DNA from: UBA1447 sp964612185
Lineage (GTDB): Bacteria; Bacillota; Clostridia; Oscillospirales; Acutalibacteraceae
DNA: 62,146 bases
Assembly: GCA_964612185.1 (NCBI GenBank)
Contig: CAZTCR010000014.1
Span: 1 to 62,146, forward strand
Reading direction: 5' to 3'
Shown here: positions 8,199 to 17,056 of the stretch, in pieces
Numbering within the stretch: the first letter of the stretch is position 1
How the letters are laid out: each line of letters opens with the position of its first letter
Translations under genes and position numbers: made by a program
The notes under the pieces: generated by a model
Told to the model about the DNA's origin: nothing
Seen by the model: the letters and a program-made list of their open reading frames with translations, nothing else
Database searches by the model: none

Positions 8199-8786
8199 TC
8201 AAACAATACACGCTGCAAACAAGTCGATTAAATAGGTTGAAACACCATTTGCGGCATGTATTGTTGCAATCATGAGCAGATCCATATCAACATCTTTAAA
8301 GTTAATATCATAACCTGCATGTCTGATCAGCTGTGTGAAAAATGCCCTTTGCGTCCGTCCGTTTCCTTCTCTGAACGGATGGAGCATATTAACCTCATGA
8401 TAAAATTCAGCGATAGATTTTGAAAAATCAAGGTGGCGCGCAGTCTTAAAAAAATTCTGTGACTTCAAATATTCAAATAAACTTGTTCCGACACGCTCAA
8501 TTTCATCGGCCGGACAAAACACTGTATTCTTTTTAGAAAAGTTGATTGTTCTTACCGTGCCTGCCCAATCATACAAATCTTCAAACAGGTATTTATGAAT
8601 AGCTTTATAGTGTTCAAAATCAAAGCTCATATTCAGTGGATGAGTTTCAAGCTCCGCAGATTTAACGAGCGTTATAAAAGCTTCGTTCTCTTCAAGTTGT
8701 TTCTCATCTTTTATACCGAGTTTATTTATTAAAACAGTTGTACCTTCATAACAATCGGCGGATGAAGCGTCAATACTGTACGGCAT
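8199..8786 (-). CDS. Fic-domain protein (putative AMP-transferase toxin)
   Basis: 195 residues with the complete Fic motif HPFREGNGRTQR near residues 131-142. It includes the catalytic His and the GNGR phosphate-binding loop. Fic enzymes transfer AMP or a related group from a nucleotide to a target protein hydroxyl. The beta-hairpin flap region lies upstream, around INFSKKNTVFCPADEI. The gene starts inside the end of the antitoxin-like gene (17 bases shared), the usual arrangement of class I Fic toxin/antitoxin pairs in which the inhibitory helix is a separate small protein. The target is unknown. Confidence 0.88.
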   Translation of the reverse strand: MPYSIDASSADCYEGTTVLINKLGIKDEKQLEENEAFITLVKSAELETHPLNMSFDFEHYKAIHKYLFEDLYDWAGTVRTINFSKKNTVFCPADEIERVGTSLFEYLKSQNFFKTARHLDFSKSIAEFYHEVNMLHPFREGNGRTQRAFFTQLIRHAGYDINFKDVDMDLLMIATIHAANGVSTYLIDLFAACIV

Positions 8787-8961
8787 CTTTTTGCTCCTTG
8801 ATATATTTCGAGTTGATTATCATCAAGCATTCGGAGAGGGAGACTTGCCCGGCTAAATACTTCTGACAAAGTTCTTTGTGCTCATCGGTAACAAAAAAGC
8901 CTTCCATTAAAACGGATGCTTCAGCATTTAAAGCCGCAGTTACATTTGTTATCGGTGTCAT
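8770..8961 (-). CDS. VbhA-like antitoxin of the Fic toxin
   Basis: 63 residues. Residues 16-21 read SVLMEG, matching the S/TxxxE(G/N) inhibitory helix of class I Fic antitoxins, where the Glu blocks ATP binding by the Fic protein. The following part (DEHKELCQKYLAGQVSLSE) fits the helical antitoxin VbhA family. AAAGGATGG is correctly spaced before the ATG at 8961, and a promoter lies at 9005-9033. The stop codon lies within the fic start region, suggesting translational coupling and synthesis of antitoxin first. Confidence 0.8.
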   Translation of the reverse strand: MTPITNVTAALNAEASVLMEGFFVTDEHKELCQKYLAGQVSLSECLMIINSKYIKEQKDAVQY

Positions 8962-9004
8962 AAAAATCCATCCTTTCTTTTCGACATGTCAATCACCGAC
9001 TATT

Positions 9005-9033
9005 ATTCTATCTGCTTTTATCTTTGTTTACAA
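9005..9033 (-). promoter_or_regulatory. Promoter of the Fic antitoxin/toxin operon
   Basis: Read leftward, TTGTAA (9033-9028) and TAGAAT (9010-9005) are separated by 17 bases, about 44 bases before the antitoxin ATG. Confidence 0.55.
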
Positions 9034-9224
9034 CCCTCTGTAATTGTGTTATGTTAGTTCCATTTCAGCATTTAAAGATGAGTTCGGCTTTTAACCAACT
9101 TATTGTCATCTTTTACAAATCAGTTTTTCAAACGCTCATAATTTGTGAGTGTTTCATTGACTCCCTATTTCAACTCCTAGTTAAGTGTTTTCCAATACTG
9201 TTTCGGTGTGTACGCCGTTCTTAA
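9034..9224. other. Spacer with no recognisable gene
   Basis: The A/T-rich stretch between the Fic promoter and the heptamer array carries only a 66-codon open frame with no ribosome site or recognisable protein features. I see no RNA gene in it. Confidence 0.4.
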
Positions 9225-9259
9225 TCTACCATCTAATGTCTAACATCTATCGTCTAGCG
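9225..9259. repeat. Heptamer array, five units with TCTA every 7 bases
   Basis: TCTA occurs at 9225, 9232, 9239, 9246 and 9253, exactly 7 bases apart. Read leftward, each unit contains TAG, so stops fall in all three leftward frames. The same kind of array is found at 30765 and 34441. Confidence 0.75.
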
Positions 9260-9262
9260 TAG

Positions 9263-9374
9263 GTAGGGGGCGGGTTTTCCGCCCTGGGTAGGGGCGCGCA
9301 TCGCGCGTCCGCGGAACCCCGTGTAGGGAACGACCCCTGTGTCGTTCCGGGTAGGGTCATGGCGTGCCGTGACC
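9263..9374. repeat. Run of four GTAG-hairpin units
   Basis: Four consecutive units each begin with GTAG and then a stem-loop. Arms: GGGCGG/CCGCCC (9268-9284); GGGCGCG/CGCGTCC (9292-9310); GGAACGAC/GTCGTTCC (9327-9348); GGTCA/TGACC around the loop TGGCGTGCCG (9355-9374). The last loop is the same as at 2530-2539. No protein-coding frame is credible here. Confidence 0.7.
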
Positions 9375-9436
9375 AGGGGAATTGGCCGGGAATCATTGAA
9401 GCGTCTCCTGTGCTTCCTAACATTTCTCCAGACTAC

Positions 9437-10582
9437 TTATAAATTTTTATTTGCCAAACTCAACCCTACATTGTCAAGCGTTTTATTCCAGCTAACGATA
9501 TCAGGTTTATCATGTATTAAACCTTCTATTGTTGATTGATTGAATACAACGTTTTTTAAACAACTTTCTTTTAACATATAGTTTATGTATTTTATATTTG
9601 ATGAACTTATATCAATTATGTAATATTTATTAAGTACAATTTTAGATGAATTTCTATATATATATGCGCAAATTTGAGGCGTTACTGGCATAAACCATCC
9701 TCCAAAATGCTGCTTGAACCTGGAATTGAATTTAATTCCCATACAAGGGCTGTCTGTAGTTATGAAGTAGGTTGTGCTTGGTGCTATTAAAAAAGCTATT
9801 TGCATTTTAGCATTAATCATTTCAATAACTTTAGAAACTGCGTTATTGCTAAATTCAAAATTATTGCTTTTGATATATTTAACATATTTATAGACTTGCA
9901 TTAAGCATAACTCTGTTTTATAGTCATCTAAAGCTTTTTCATCTTGAATATAGTTATCATCAAAATAACTTAAAACCATTTCTAAGGCAACATCAATTCC
10001 CATCTCTTTAAGATTTTCAAATACTCTGCATAATTGAATAGCAAAAAACTCTAGAAATTTATCTTTATGCTTTGGTGCAACAATATATGTTTTTTTGGTG
10101 TCAAATTTTAATGCATATTCTAAAAATGTATTCCAGTAGTTTTCTACATTTCTACTAAAATAATCTTCTATAACTGTAGCTGCATTTCTACTGAATATAA
10201 AATCGCATTGGGACTTGAGTCTTTTGTTGCTTTCCTTTTTTCCGTCAAAACGCCTTATATCCCAATTGTTGAAGTTGTCATAATTACTAATATGATCATC
10301 TATTGATATTAATTCACCGTTTTCAAAAGTAATTTTATAATTTCTTAGAAAATCATATATGCATTGAAATTCATCTTTGATCACATGTAGATAATTTGAA
10401 TTATCATGTTTAAGTTTATATAAATTCTTTATAACAAACTTTGTGTTAGCAAGCTCGCTAATATTTTTATTACCAAGACAATCTGCAATATTAATTTTGT
10501 TAAAAAGGTATATTGAATTATTACTGCCTTTTATTTTCCATTGCCTTAAGTATACTTCCGGTACTATATGACAGTTTCTCAT
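9437..10582 (-). CDS. DUF4238-like protein
   Basis: 381 residues. The N-terminus MRNCHIVPEVYLRQW matches the H-x-P-x-x-YL-x-x-(W/F) opening of DUF4238 proteins, whose activity is not known to me. The coding sequence is far more A/T-rich than the flanking core genes, full of Asn, Ile, Lys and Tyr, which points to recent transfer. The ATG at 10582 has GGAGG correctly spaced; a longer start at 10618 would begin inside a repeat. No membrane segment was seen. The position between a Fic pair and helicase genes suggests an accessory or defence role, but nothing in the sequence proves it. Confidence 0.75.
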   Translation of the reverse strand: MRNCHIVPEVYLRQWKIKGSNNSIYLFNKINIADCLGNKNISELANTKFVIKNLYKLKHDNSNYLHVIKDEFQCIYDFLRNYKITFENGELISIDDHISNYDNFNNWDIRRFDGKKESNKRLKSQCDFIFSRNAATVIEDYFSRNVENYWNTFLEYALKFDTKKTYIVAPKHKDKFLEFFAIQLCRVFENLKEMGIDVALEMVLSYFDDNYIQDEKALDDYKTELCLMQVYKYVKYIKSNNFEFSNNAVSKVIEMINAKMQIAFLIAPSTTYFITTDSPCMGIKFNSRFKQHFGGWFMPVTPQICAYIYRNSSKIVLNKYYIIDISSSNIKYINYMLKESCLKNVVFNQSTIEGLIHDKPDIVSWNKTLDNVGLSLANKNL

Positions 10583-10618
10583 CGGAAATCCTCCAAACAA
10601 AATTAAGCTTTGCATCAT

Positions 10619-10770
10619 TTGTTAAAGGGTAGGGGACCGCCCGCTAGCGGTAGTGGGATTGCGTACCGTCATTATTTTAGGGGTTCATCCCTGAAAACCG
10701 GCATTTTATTCCTTGCGTCCCTTGTTAAAGGGAAGGGGACCGCCGTGGCGGTGAAGGGATTGTGTAAAAA
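10619..10770. repeat. Two copies of a dispersed GTTAAAGGG...GGGATTG repeat
   Basis: GTTAAAGGG, AGGGGACCGC, a short inverted arm and GGGATTG occur at 10621-10660 and again at 10724-10761 with a different central palindrome. Related pieces occur at 36629-36642 (CGGTAG...GGGATTG) and at the right edge of the window (CCTTGTTAAAGG). Confidence 0.55.
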
Positions 10771-10785
10771 TTACCAGATGTTTTT

Positions 10786-11856
10786 TCAACCGATAAATTC
10801 GCCATTCTCCCATTCGCCATTCTCGCAACTACCATCAACATAAGTCATTTTACCTTGACCGTGCGGCAAACCATTTGACCATTCACCGACATATTCCTTT
10901 CCGTCCATAGAAAACATCTTTCCGTACCCATGAAAGAGTCCATTCGACCACTCACCCGTATGCTTTGAACCGTCTGGAAAGATTACAGTACCGTTACCAT
11001 GAAACTCATTATTCATAAATTCACCGATGGATTTTGTTCCATCCTTGGCAGTAAATGTTCCTTCTCCATGCTTAACATCATTACTCCAATAACCGATGTA
11101 TTCCCCAACAACCTCACCATTGTCCATATAGGTCATTCTCCCAAACCCATGTCTTTCATCATTCTGTGATGCACCTTTATAAATTGATCCGCTTTCGTAT
11201 GTTATGGCGATTTCTTCAGATCCATCCGCCGTGTCAATCTTAATCCATATAGCGGGGCGAACACCGATACCGGTGGTACAGACACTGCTGCTGGTGATGT
11301 AACCATCATAGCGAACGAGACAAGCATCGGACTCAAGGACGCCGGTTGAACGTGACCACCAGTGGCCATTCCCAAAATAAGATACATTATCACTGACCCA
11401 AAGCCCGTTGCTTTTGGCAAATTCCGTGCACTGAGCACAGCGCGCAGCATCTACGGTTGTTTCCTCCGGACTAAAACCGTAGGCGGGATTTGTGACCTCA
11501 CTGTATGAAAGCAAAAACACCTTGTCGTCCGTATCGTTGCCGCCCTCCGCAACGTAATTAGGGTTACCTTCGTTTATTGTCCGTGTCGTAATTATCTCAG
11601 CCTTTTCAGTTGCGCTGAAGGCGGCATTGTAAAACTCATTATTCAGCCAAGCGCGAAGAGTGCAGGTTTCCCAGGTGACATCCTCAAACTCAATGTTGTG
11701 GTATGATTTGCTATCCAATATCTTGTCCGCAAACAACAAAGCCTTACCGTTTTCCACCGCCAGCACATGCCAAGCAATAGGCTCCTTGCTGTTTGACAAA
11801 TTATTATCCTGCTCGTATTTGCCTAAGAAAATAATATTTTCTGCCGTTGTTTTCAT
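10786..11856 (-). CDS. DUF6273 domain protein with C-terminal MORN repeats
   Basis: 356 residues in two parts. Residues 1-200 match the DUF6273 pattern: WHVLAVENGKALLFADKILDSKSY, then WETCTLRAWLN and a Trp-rich end (WWSRST, GVRPAIWI). The rest is a run of at least five MORN-type repeats (for example GEWSNGLFHGYGKM and GEWSNGLPHGQGKM). These often bind membranes or proteins. No signal peptide, so it is cytosolic. AAAGGAG lies 8 bases before the ATG. It follows the DUF4011 helicase gene by about 120 bases on the same strand and could share its transcript. The function is unknown. Confidence 0.8.
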   Translation of the reverse strand: MKTTAENIIFLGKYEQDNNLSNSKEPIAWHVLAVENGKALLFADKILDSKSYHNIEFEDVTWETCTLRAWLNNEFYNAAFSATEKAEIITTRTINEGNPNYVAEGGNDTDDKVFLLSYSEVTNPAYGFSPEETTVDAARCAQCTEFAKSNGLWVSDNVSYFGNGHWWSRSTGVLESDACLVRYDGYITSSSVCTTGIGVRPAIWIKIDTADGSEEIAITYESGSIYKGASQNDERHGFGRMTYMDNGEVVGEYIGYWSNDVKHGEGTFTAKDGTKSIGEFMNNEFHGNGTVIFPDGSKHTGEWSNGLFHGYGKMFSMDGKEYVGEWSNGLPHGQGKMTYVDGSCENGEWENGEFIG

Positions 11857-11978
11857 CTAAAAGTTCTCCTTTATTGTTGTGGGTTGATTCTCTTGTTTGA
11901 CCAATCATAACCCAACCCATGATTACTGGTTGCTGGACAAAAGATAGTCACTAGGAAGGAAAAACCACACAAATCTTA

Positions 11979-14900
11979 CTATCTAATAGGAACTATCTTC
12001 CCGTCAAGCTCTTGCGCCTTTCCTTGTTGAATAAGCAAATCGCAAGCGGCATACATTGACGCAGCGATACCCTGAGTCATTCTTTGCCAACCATACACAC
12101 GCGTAGTTTCAAGACAAAGACCCTCGCGAGTGCTCCCTACCGCCGTGTTCAAGATAGTGTTCATAGCTTCTGAAAGCTCTTCTATAGAAATATGGTTTAT
12201 TTTTCTACTGTTTGGAACGTAAACAGTTATTCTTTGCCAACCGGTTGGAAACAAAAAATCACTTTTTTTGATTATTTTACCGTGCAAACGGGTTAAGCCA
12301 TAATCAACCTCTCTCCTTACCTTTACGGTTGCTTTTTCATTGCCATATAAATAAGCAAGCCGCTGACATAATAATTCATAATGCATCGGGAATTCATTGT
12401 TTACACAAGCCATTATGCAGTCAGCAATGTCAACATAACCGTATGCGTTGCGTGGTAAAGCAGCTAAATCAGTTGCCACTGCAACCGCGAACCCATATGG
12501 ATTAGTCTGTTCTGAGATGCTTACTTCTTTCCTATTAACAGAAACAAAATCATCAGCATCAGGCTCATCAACACTGGACGCATGGATTGGTTCAATGCTT
12601 GTCAAATCACCATAATTGGCAATAGCCTCACTTATTGCCGCAACAAGATTTTCGCCTTCTGTAACCGGGTCTTTTATCCAGTCAGTTGACCATATGCGAA
12701 AAATTTTCCATCCCATATTTTCAAGCACTTCTTGACGCAAACGGTCTCTTTCGCGAGCCGTTCTCGCCGAATGGTATGCAGCACCGTCACACTCAACGCC
12801 AAGTACGTATACACCGCTAAGTGTCGGATGTTTAACAGCCATATCTATTTTATAACCAGAGCAGCCAACCTGTGTTGCTACTTTATAACCTTTTCTGTCG
12901 AGATAATTGTAGACCGCTTCTTCAAATGGTGAATCGTGTTCAGCTACATCAAACTCAGTTATTTCACGCACAAGTGACTCTACTCCGTTAATTGCAAAGT
13001 CGATATATGCCCTAAGAAGCTTGGGACCATCAGATGATATTTTGTCTATATCAATGTCGGTTGGCATTATCGAACCTACGAGTTTGACATTATATTTTGC
13101 GCGGGTAATCGCCACATTAAGTCTACGCTCTCCTCCAGACTTGCTTAAGGGACCAAAGTTCATTCGGAACACTCCAGCGGCATCTTTGGCGTACCCAATG
13201 CTGAAAATTATAGTGTCACGTTCATCACCTTGGACATTTTCAAGATTTTTGATGAAAAATGGCTCATCTAAATCATCTTTGAAGAAAGATTCAAAATTCT
13301 GATTTCTGAAACGTATCCCTCGAATAGCAGTATCAATGGCAAGTTGTTGAACTTCTCCAAAAGCAATAACACCAAGAGAGCGGTTGGGGTGTTTTTTAAA
13401 GTGTTCAAAGACCGTTTCAGCTACTTTTTGTGCTTCGTTTACATTTCCTTTTTTACCGCCACGGTCATAAAAACCGTCACGGACAAATATATACTCGACG
13501 CCATTATCCGGCATTTTTTCAATGTTTGAAGGAAAAGTGATAAGATTATTCTTGTAAATTTTTGTGTTTGAAAAAGCTATTAAATGCTCATGCCTGCTTC
13601 TATAATGCCATAATAATGTCCGCTCAGGTAAAAGCCCAGATTCATCAAGAATTGACTCGTATGCATCAGTGTCATCGTATTCATCGTCATCAGTATCAAA
13701 ATCGTCACCCGATGATGTTGAAGCAGTAAAAAAGTTTGTCGGTGGTAACTGTTTGCTGTCACCGGCAATAATGACTTGCTTCGCTCTTGAAATAGCTCCT
13801 ATTGCGTTTTCGGTGCAAACCTGAGAAGCCTCATCAAATATTACAGTATCAAATTGATAGGTCTCCGCTTCAAGAAATAAACTAACAGAAAGTGGGGACA
13901 TCATCAGACACGGCTTGAGCGTCAGGAGTAGATTCGGTATCTCTCGGAATAGTTTTCGAATGGGCATAATACGCCGTTGTTTTCCAAGTTCTCTTTTCAG
14001 AAGGCTAATCTCATCGACACCACTGGTAAATCTTTGTAGTGAAGGCAAATCATTAATCAGTTTACTCCTTATACGCGCCTTTGCAATTTCAAATTGAACT
14101 TTATCAAGCCGAGCAAACTCGTCAATCGCGTATTCGTGCATTCTGCGTCGAAAAGTTAAGACGGCAGGATAATTAGGAAGAATCGCATCAAGCCAGAGCC
14201 TAAAGAAACGCTTCTTAAAAACAGGTATGATTTTTGAGGTTTCAATGTGTTGTTCTTCAATTTTAACTATATAGTCTGCGAGCCCTTCCGCTATGCAATT
14301 TTCTCTTGCCGTGCGGAAATCAATCCACTCTTCTAGTAGTGACAGTCCGTTCTTGCAACTTATCAATCGATCTTGAAGAGCGGGCAATGTGAGCGATTTT
14401 AAAGAGTTCTGAAAATCAAACAAACCAAGAAACCAAACGAACTCAGAATCAAGATTATTTGTAATTCCTACTAATCGTGAGACAGTATCCCTATAAATAT
14501 CCGGCGAAATTTTACCGGAGCACACTATTTCCACAAACTCTGTATTGAGTTTGAGTTGCTCCACTTGCTTCCTAAATGAAGCAGACCAAGTTAATGCAGC
14601 ACGGATAGTGTCCCATTCAGTATCAAGACCTTTATAAAGGAACTGGTAGTGCGCAATTAGTGTTCTCTCAGATTCTTCTAATTGTGAAGTTGTGTCTCTC
14701 AGTATCTCCAATAACTGCATGCTGTTAAGCAATGACAAACATACTATTCTGTACTTCTCAAGTTTCATAAAATCTGAATTTTCGTCAACAAGTAGATTTC
14801 CGAAGAATCTTTCAAAGTTAGAACGGTTATATGTGAACCACTGTCTTAACTCATCAATTGTTCGAAGATTAGAAACAAGTTCAAGAACTTGTTCGTCTGA

Positions 14901-17006
14901 AATCTTCTTTACTATTTCCCTATATTGTGACTTTATCATTTTCATGTCAGTCTTATAACTTTTTTTGAACGTCTTCAAAAACGAGGTATACTCAGTTTTG
15001 TAACGCAAAAGGATTCCATTGTAGTCGATGGCAAAAACTGTTTCTTCAAAAACCGAAGTCAGCTGACTGGTGAGTTCTCTCAATTGTCTTGCCTTATCCT
15101 GTGCTTCAGTCAACAGCGCTTGGGCAGTAGGATAATCAATACTAATACCAAAATATGGGAAGCTATTTGTGAGAATAACTTTTATTGTGTCTATTTCGTT
15201 TTTAATTGATTCTACAGTGAAGAACTCATTAAGAGCAGATAACTTTATGGTCGCATCGTTAGCGGCGATGGTTGCATATTGTTCTGATAATTCAACATGT
15301 TTATGCCAAAAAAGAGACTTTAACGCTTCGCACTCTGCTACTTCATCAAAAAGAGGTTCAATAGTATTCCCAACAATCCAAGAAACGGGAACCACTGGAG
15401 CATCCACAGCGGTTTTGAAAACAGGAATAATGTCAATTATTCCCTGATAGGTTGTTTGCCAGTCCAGGGATAGGTTTTTGTACAAATCGGTCAATTGCTG
15501 TTGAGAGTTTTCTACCTTTGGGATTAGTGTCCCAAGTTTTTGTCCTACGTCATAGCGCAATTCATGTGACACAGAAGGGACAATCGCTCCATACCAAGGA
15601 TTTGCCTTATAATCATCGGTCATCTTACCTATTGTTGTTGTAAGCTGCTGTAGTAAATAGATGAATCGATTAAACTGCTTTGCATCTGTATTTCCAACAT
15701 TGTCAATCTGAAATATTACATATTCATACGATTCAAGATGTGAGAGAACTCCATTAACTTGGTAGATTGATTTACCAAGGGGCATCACTGTAATGAAAAC
15801 CTGAGCGGCATATTCGTTTAGTCGCTCCTTATCGGATAGTAATAGTTCCAGTTTTTGGAACGCATCATCATTTAAAGTAGCCTTTTTTTGAGCCAAGGCA
15901 AGAGTTGCTCCCAATTGGTCGAGGACGGCTCGTTTATTCGCCTTATAGCTATGCAGTATTAAGCAGAAATCATTTAATCCAGCACTTGTAAGCCTCCTAT
16001 GCACGACTTCAAGTGCTGCCATTTTTTCAGAAACAAAAAGAACTTTTTTCCCATCAGCAAGGCACTCGGCAATTATGTTTGTAATCGTTTGGCTTTTCCC
16101 GGTTCCGGGAGGGCCCTGTAGCACAAAACTTATGCCTTTTTTAGCGCATTGGATTGCGTCCTGTTGACTTGAGTCAGCATCTACAACCTGAAACATTTCC
16201 ATCGGAGTGATATTTTTATCATAATCAAAATCAGATATTTCTTCCGGAATTTTGTTAGAGGTGGATGCATCACCGCTTATTGTTCTAACAATTGGATTCA
16301 GAGCAATTGAATCCTTATGTTTGCTCAAGTCATTGTACATATTAATTTTCAGGAACGAGAGCAGACTCAGACTTGCGTCTGGCACCACCTCCCACCTGTT
16401 TGTTCTAATTATTCCCTCTATTTCGTCAAGAATAGTGCGAAGGTCATCTCCCTCGTTATAATTTGGAAGTGTAATCCCAAAATCATTCTCAAGTTTATAT
16501 GACAACGTTGGATTAATAACAATCTCGTCTTCATGTACTTTGAGAACATAAGGTGATGCAATCGACTCTATGGTTAATGAAGCCGGGACAAGTAGAATTG
16601 GTGAGTTAAACCAGTAATCCGAATCCTGGGATTCAGTCCATTTGAGGAACCCGAACGACAGGTATAAAATATTAACACCTTGCTCCTCAAGGGCGGTTTT
16701 TGCTTTATCCCTGAGCGATTTTAGTGTCCGTTGAGTCTCTTTAGGGCTTTGGTTGGTCTTTATAGGGTAGTATATTTCTTCCTCGTCATCATCTTCTCCG
16801 GTTTCACTCGAATCAGAAAGATTAGGAAATATAAGCGGTTGCTCTTCCTGTACAAAAGATTGGTACAAATCAAAGCAGGCCGGAGTGAGTATCTGGAGAC
16901 TCGAGCGTTTTGTCTCTCTATAATTCATCAGCCGATTGCGTTTACCTAAGTCAAGTAATTTATTCTTCCAGACCTCAATTTTGACATTCACATCAGTTGT
17001 AGCCAA
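11979..17006 (-). CDS. DUF4011 / SF1 helicase / nuclease / DUF3320 protein (Hhe-like defence helicase)
   Basis: About 1675 residues. Domains in order: a DUF4011-type N-terminus (residues 10-270, KNKLLDLGKRNRLMNY), an SF1 helicase with Walker A GPPGTGKSQ near 295, Walker B FDEASQ near 1059, motif III GDSKQLPP and motif VI NVAITRAK near 1297. A Vsr/DUF559-like nuclease follows (KIDMAVKHP...GVECDGAAYH...RDRLRQ...GWKIFRIWS, about 1385-1440), then DUF3320 at the C-terminus. This architecture matches the single-gene antiphage candidate Hhe known from large-scale defence surveys. A TTG at 17006 is preferred over the ATG at 17033 because GGAGGA precedes it by 8 bases. It is the third gene of a tight operon behind a nuclease-helicase and a MazG-like gene. 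Confidence 0.88.
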   Translation of the reverse strand: MATTDVNVKIEVWKNKLLDLGKRNRLMNYRETKRSSLQILTPACFDLYQSFVQEEQPLIFPNLSDSSETGEDDDEEEIYYPIKTNQSPKETQRTLKSLRDKAKTALEEQGVNILYLSFGFLKWTESQDSDYWFNSPILLVPASLTIESIASPYVLKVHEDEIVINPTLSYKLENDFGITLPNYNEGDDLRTILDEIEGIIRTNRWEVVPDASLSLLSFLKINMYNDLSKHKDSIALNPIVRTISGDASTSNKIPEEISDFDYDKNITPMEMFQVVDADSSQQDAIQCAKKGISFVLQGPPGTGKSQTITNIIAECLADGKKVLFVSEKMAALEVVHRRLTSAGLNDFCLILHSYKANKRAVLDQLGATLALAQKKATLNDDAFQKLELLLSDKERLNEYAAQVFITVMPLGKSIYQVNGVLSHLESYEYVIFQIDNVGNTDAKQFNRFIYLLQQLTTTIGKMTDDYKANPWYGAIVPSVSHELRYDVGQKLGTLIPKVENSQQQLTDLYKNLSLDWQTTYQGIIDIIPVFKTAVDAPVVPVSWIVGNTIEPLFDEVAECEALKSLFWHKHVELSEQYATIAANDATIKLSALNEFFTVESIKNEIDTIKVILTNSFPYFGISIDYPTAQALLTEAQDKARQLRELTSQLTSVFEETVFAIDYNGILLRYKTEYTSFLKTFKKSYKTDMKMIKSQYREIVKKISDEQVLELVSNLRTIDELRQWFTYNRSNFERFFGNLLVDENSDFMKLEKYRIVCLSLLNSMQLLEILRDTTSQLEESERTLIAHYQFLYKGLDTEWDTIRAALTWSASFRKQVEQLKLNTEFVEIVCSGKISPDIYRDTVSRLVGITNNLDSEFVWFLGLFDFQNSLKSLTLPALQDRLISCKNGLSLLEEWIDFRTARENCIAEGLADYIVKIEEQHIETSKIIPVFKKRFFRLWLDAILPNYPAVLTFRRRMHEYAIDEFARLDKVQFEIAKARIRSKLINDLPSLQRFTSGVDEISLLKRELGKQRRIMPIRKLFREIPNLLLTLKPCLMMSPLSVSLFLEAETYQFDTVIFDEASQVCTENAIGAISRAKQVIIAGDSKQLPPTNFFTASTSSGDDFDTDDDEYDDTDAYESILDESGLLPERTLLWHYRSRHEHLIAFSNTKIYKNNLITFPSNIEKMPDNGVEYIFVRDGFYDRGGKKGNVNEAQKVAETVFEHFKKHPNRSLGVIAFGEVQQLAIDTAIRGIRFRNQNFESFFKDDLDEPFFIKNLENVQGDERDTIIFSIGYAKDAAGVFRMNFGPLSKSGGERRLNVAITRAKYNVKLVGSIMPTDIDIDKISSDGPKLLRAYIDFAINGVESLVREITEFDVAEHDSPFEEAVYNYLDRKGYKVATQVGCSGYKIDMAVKHPTLSGVYVLGVECDGAAYHSARTARERDRLRQEVLENMGWKIFRIWSTDWIKDPVTEGENLVAAISEAIANYGDLTSIEPIHASSVDEPDADDFVSVNRKEVSISEQTNPYGFAVAVATDLAALPRNAYGYVDIADCIMACVNNEFPMHYELLCQRLAYLYGNEKATVKVRREVDYGLTRLHGKIIKKSDFLFPTGWQRITVYVPNSRKINHISIEELSEAMNTILNTAVGSTREGLCLETTRVYGWQRMTQGIAASMYAACDLLIQQGKAQELDGKIVPIR

Positions 17007-17056
17007 AAATATTCCTCCAGTGCTTAAATTCATTCGCTCGAAACGTTAAGCTGAAA

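Noticed and set aside
9024..9224. 66-codon frame between the Fic promoter and the heptamer array
   Set aside because: No ribosome site, low complexity, overlaps the Fic promoter on the other strand.
9225..9259. Heptamer array as a CRISPR or telomere-like repeat
   Set aside because: The unit is only 7 bases with a degenerate core and at most five copies; no linked enzyme.
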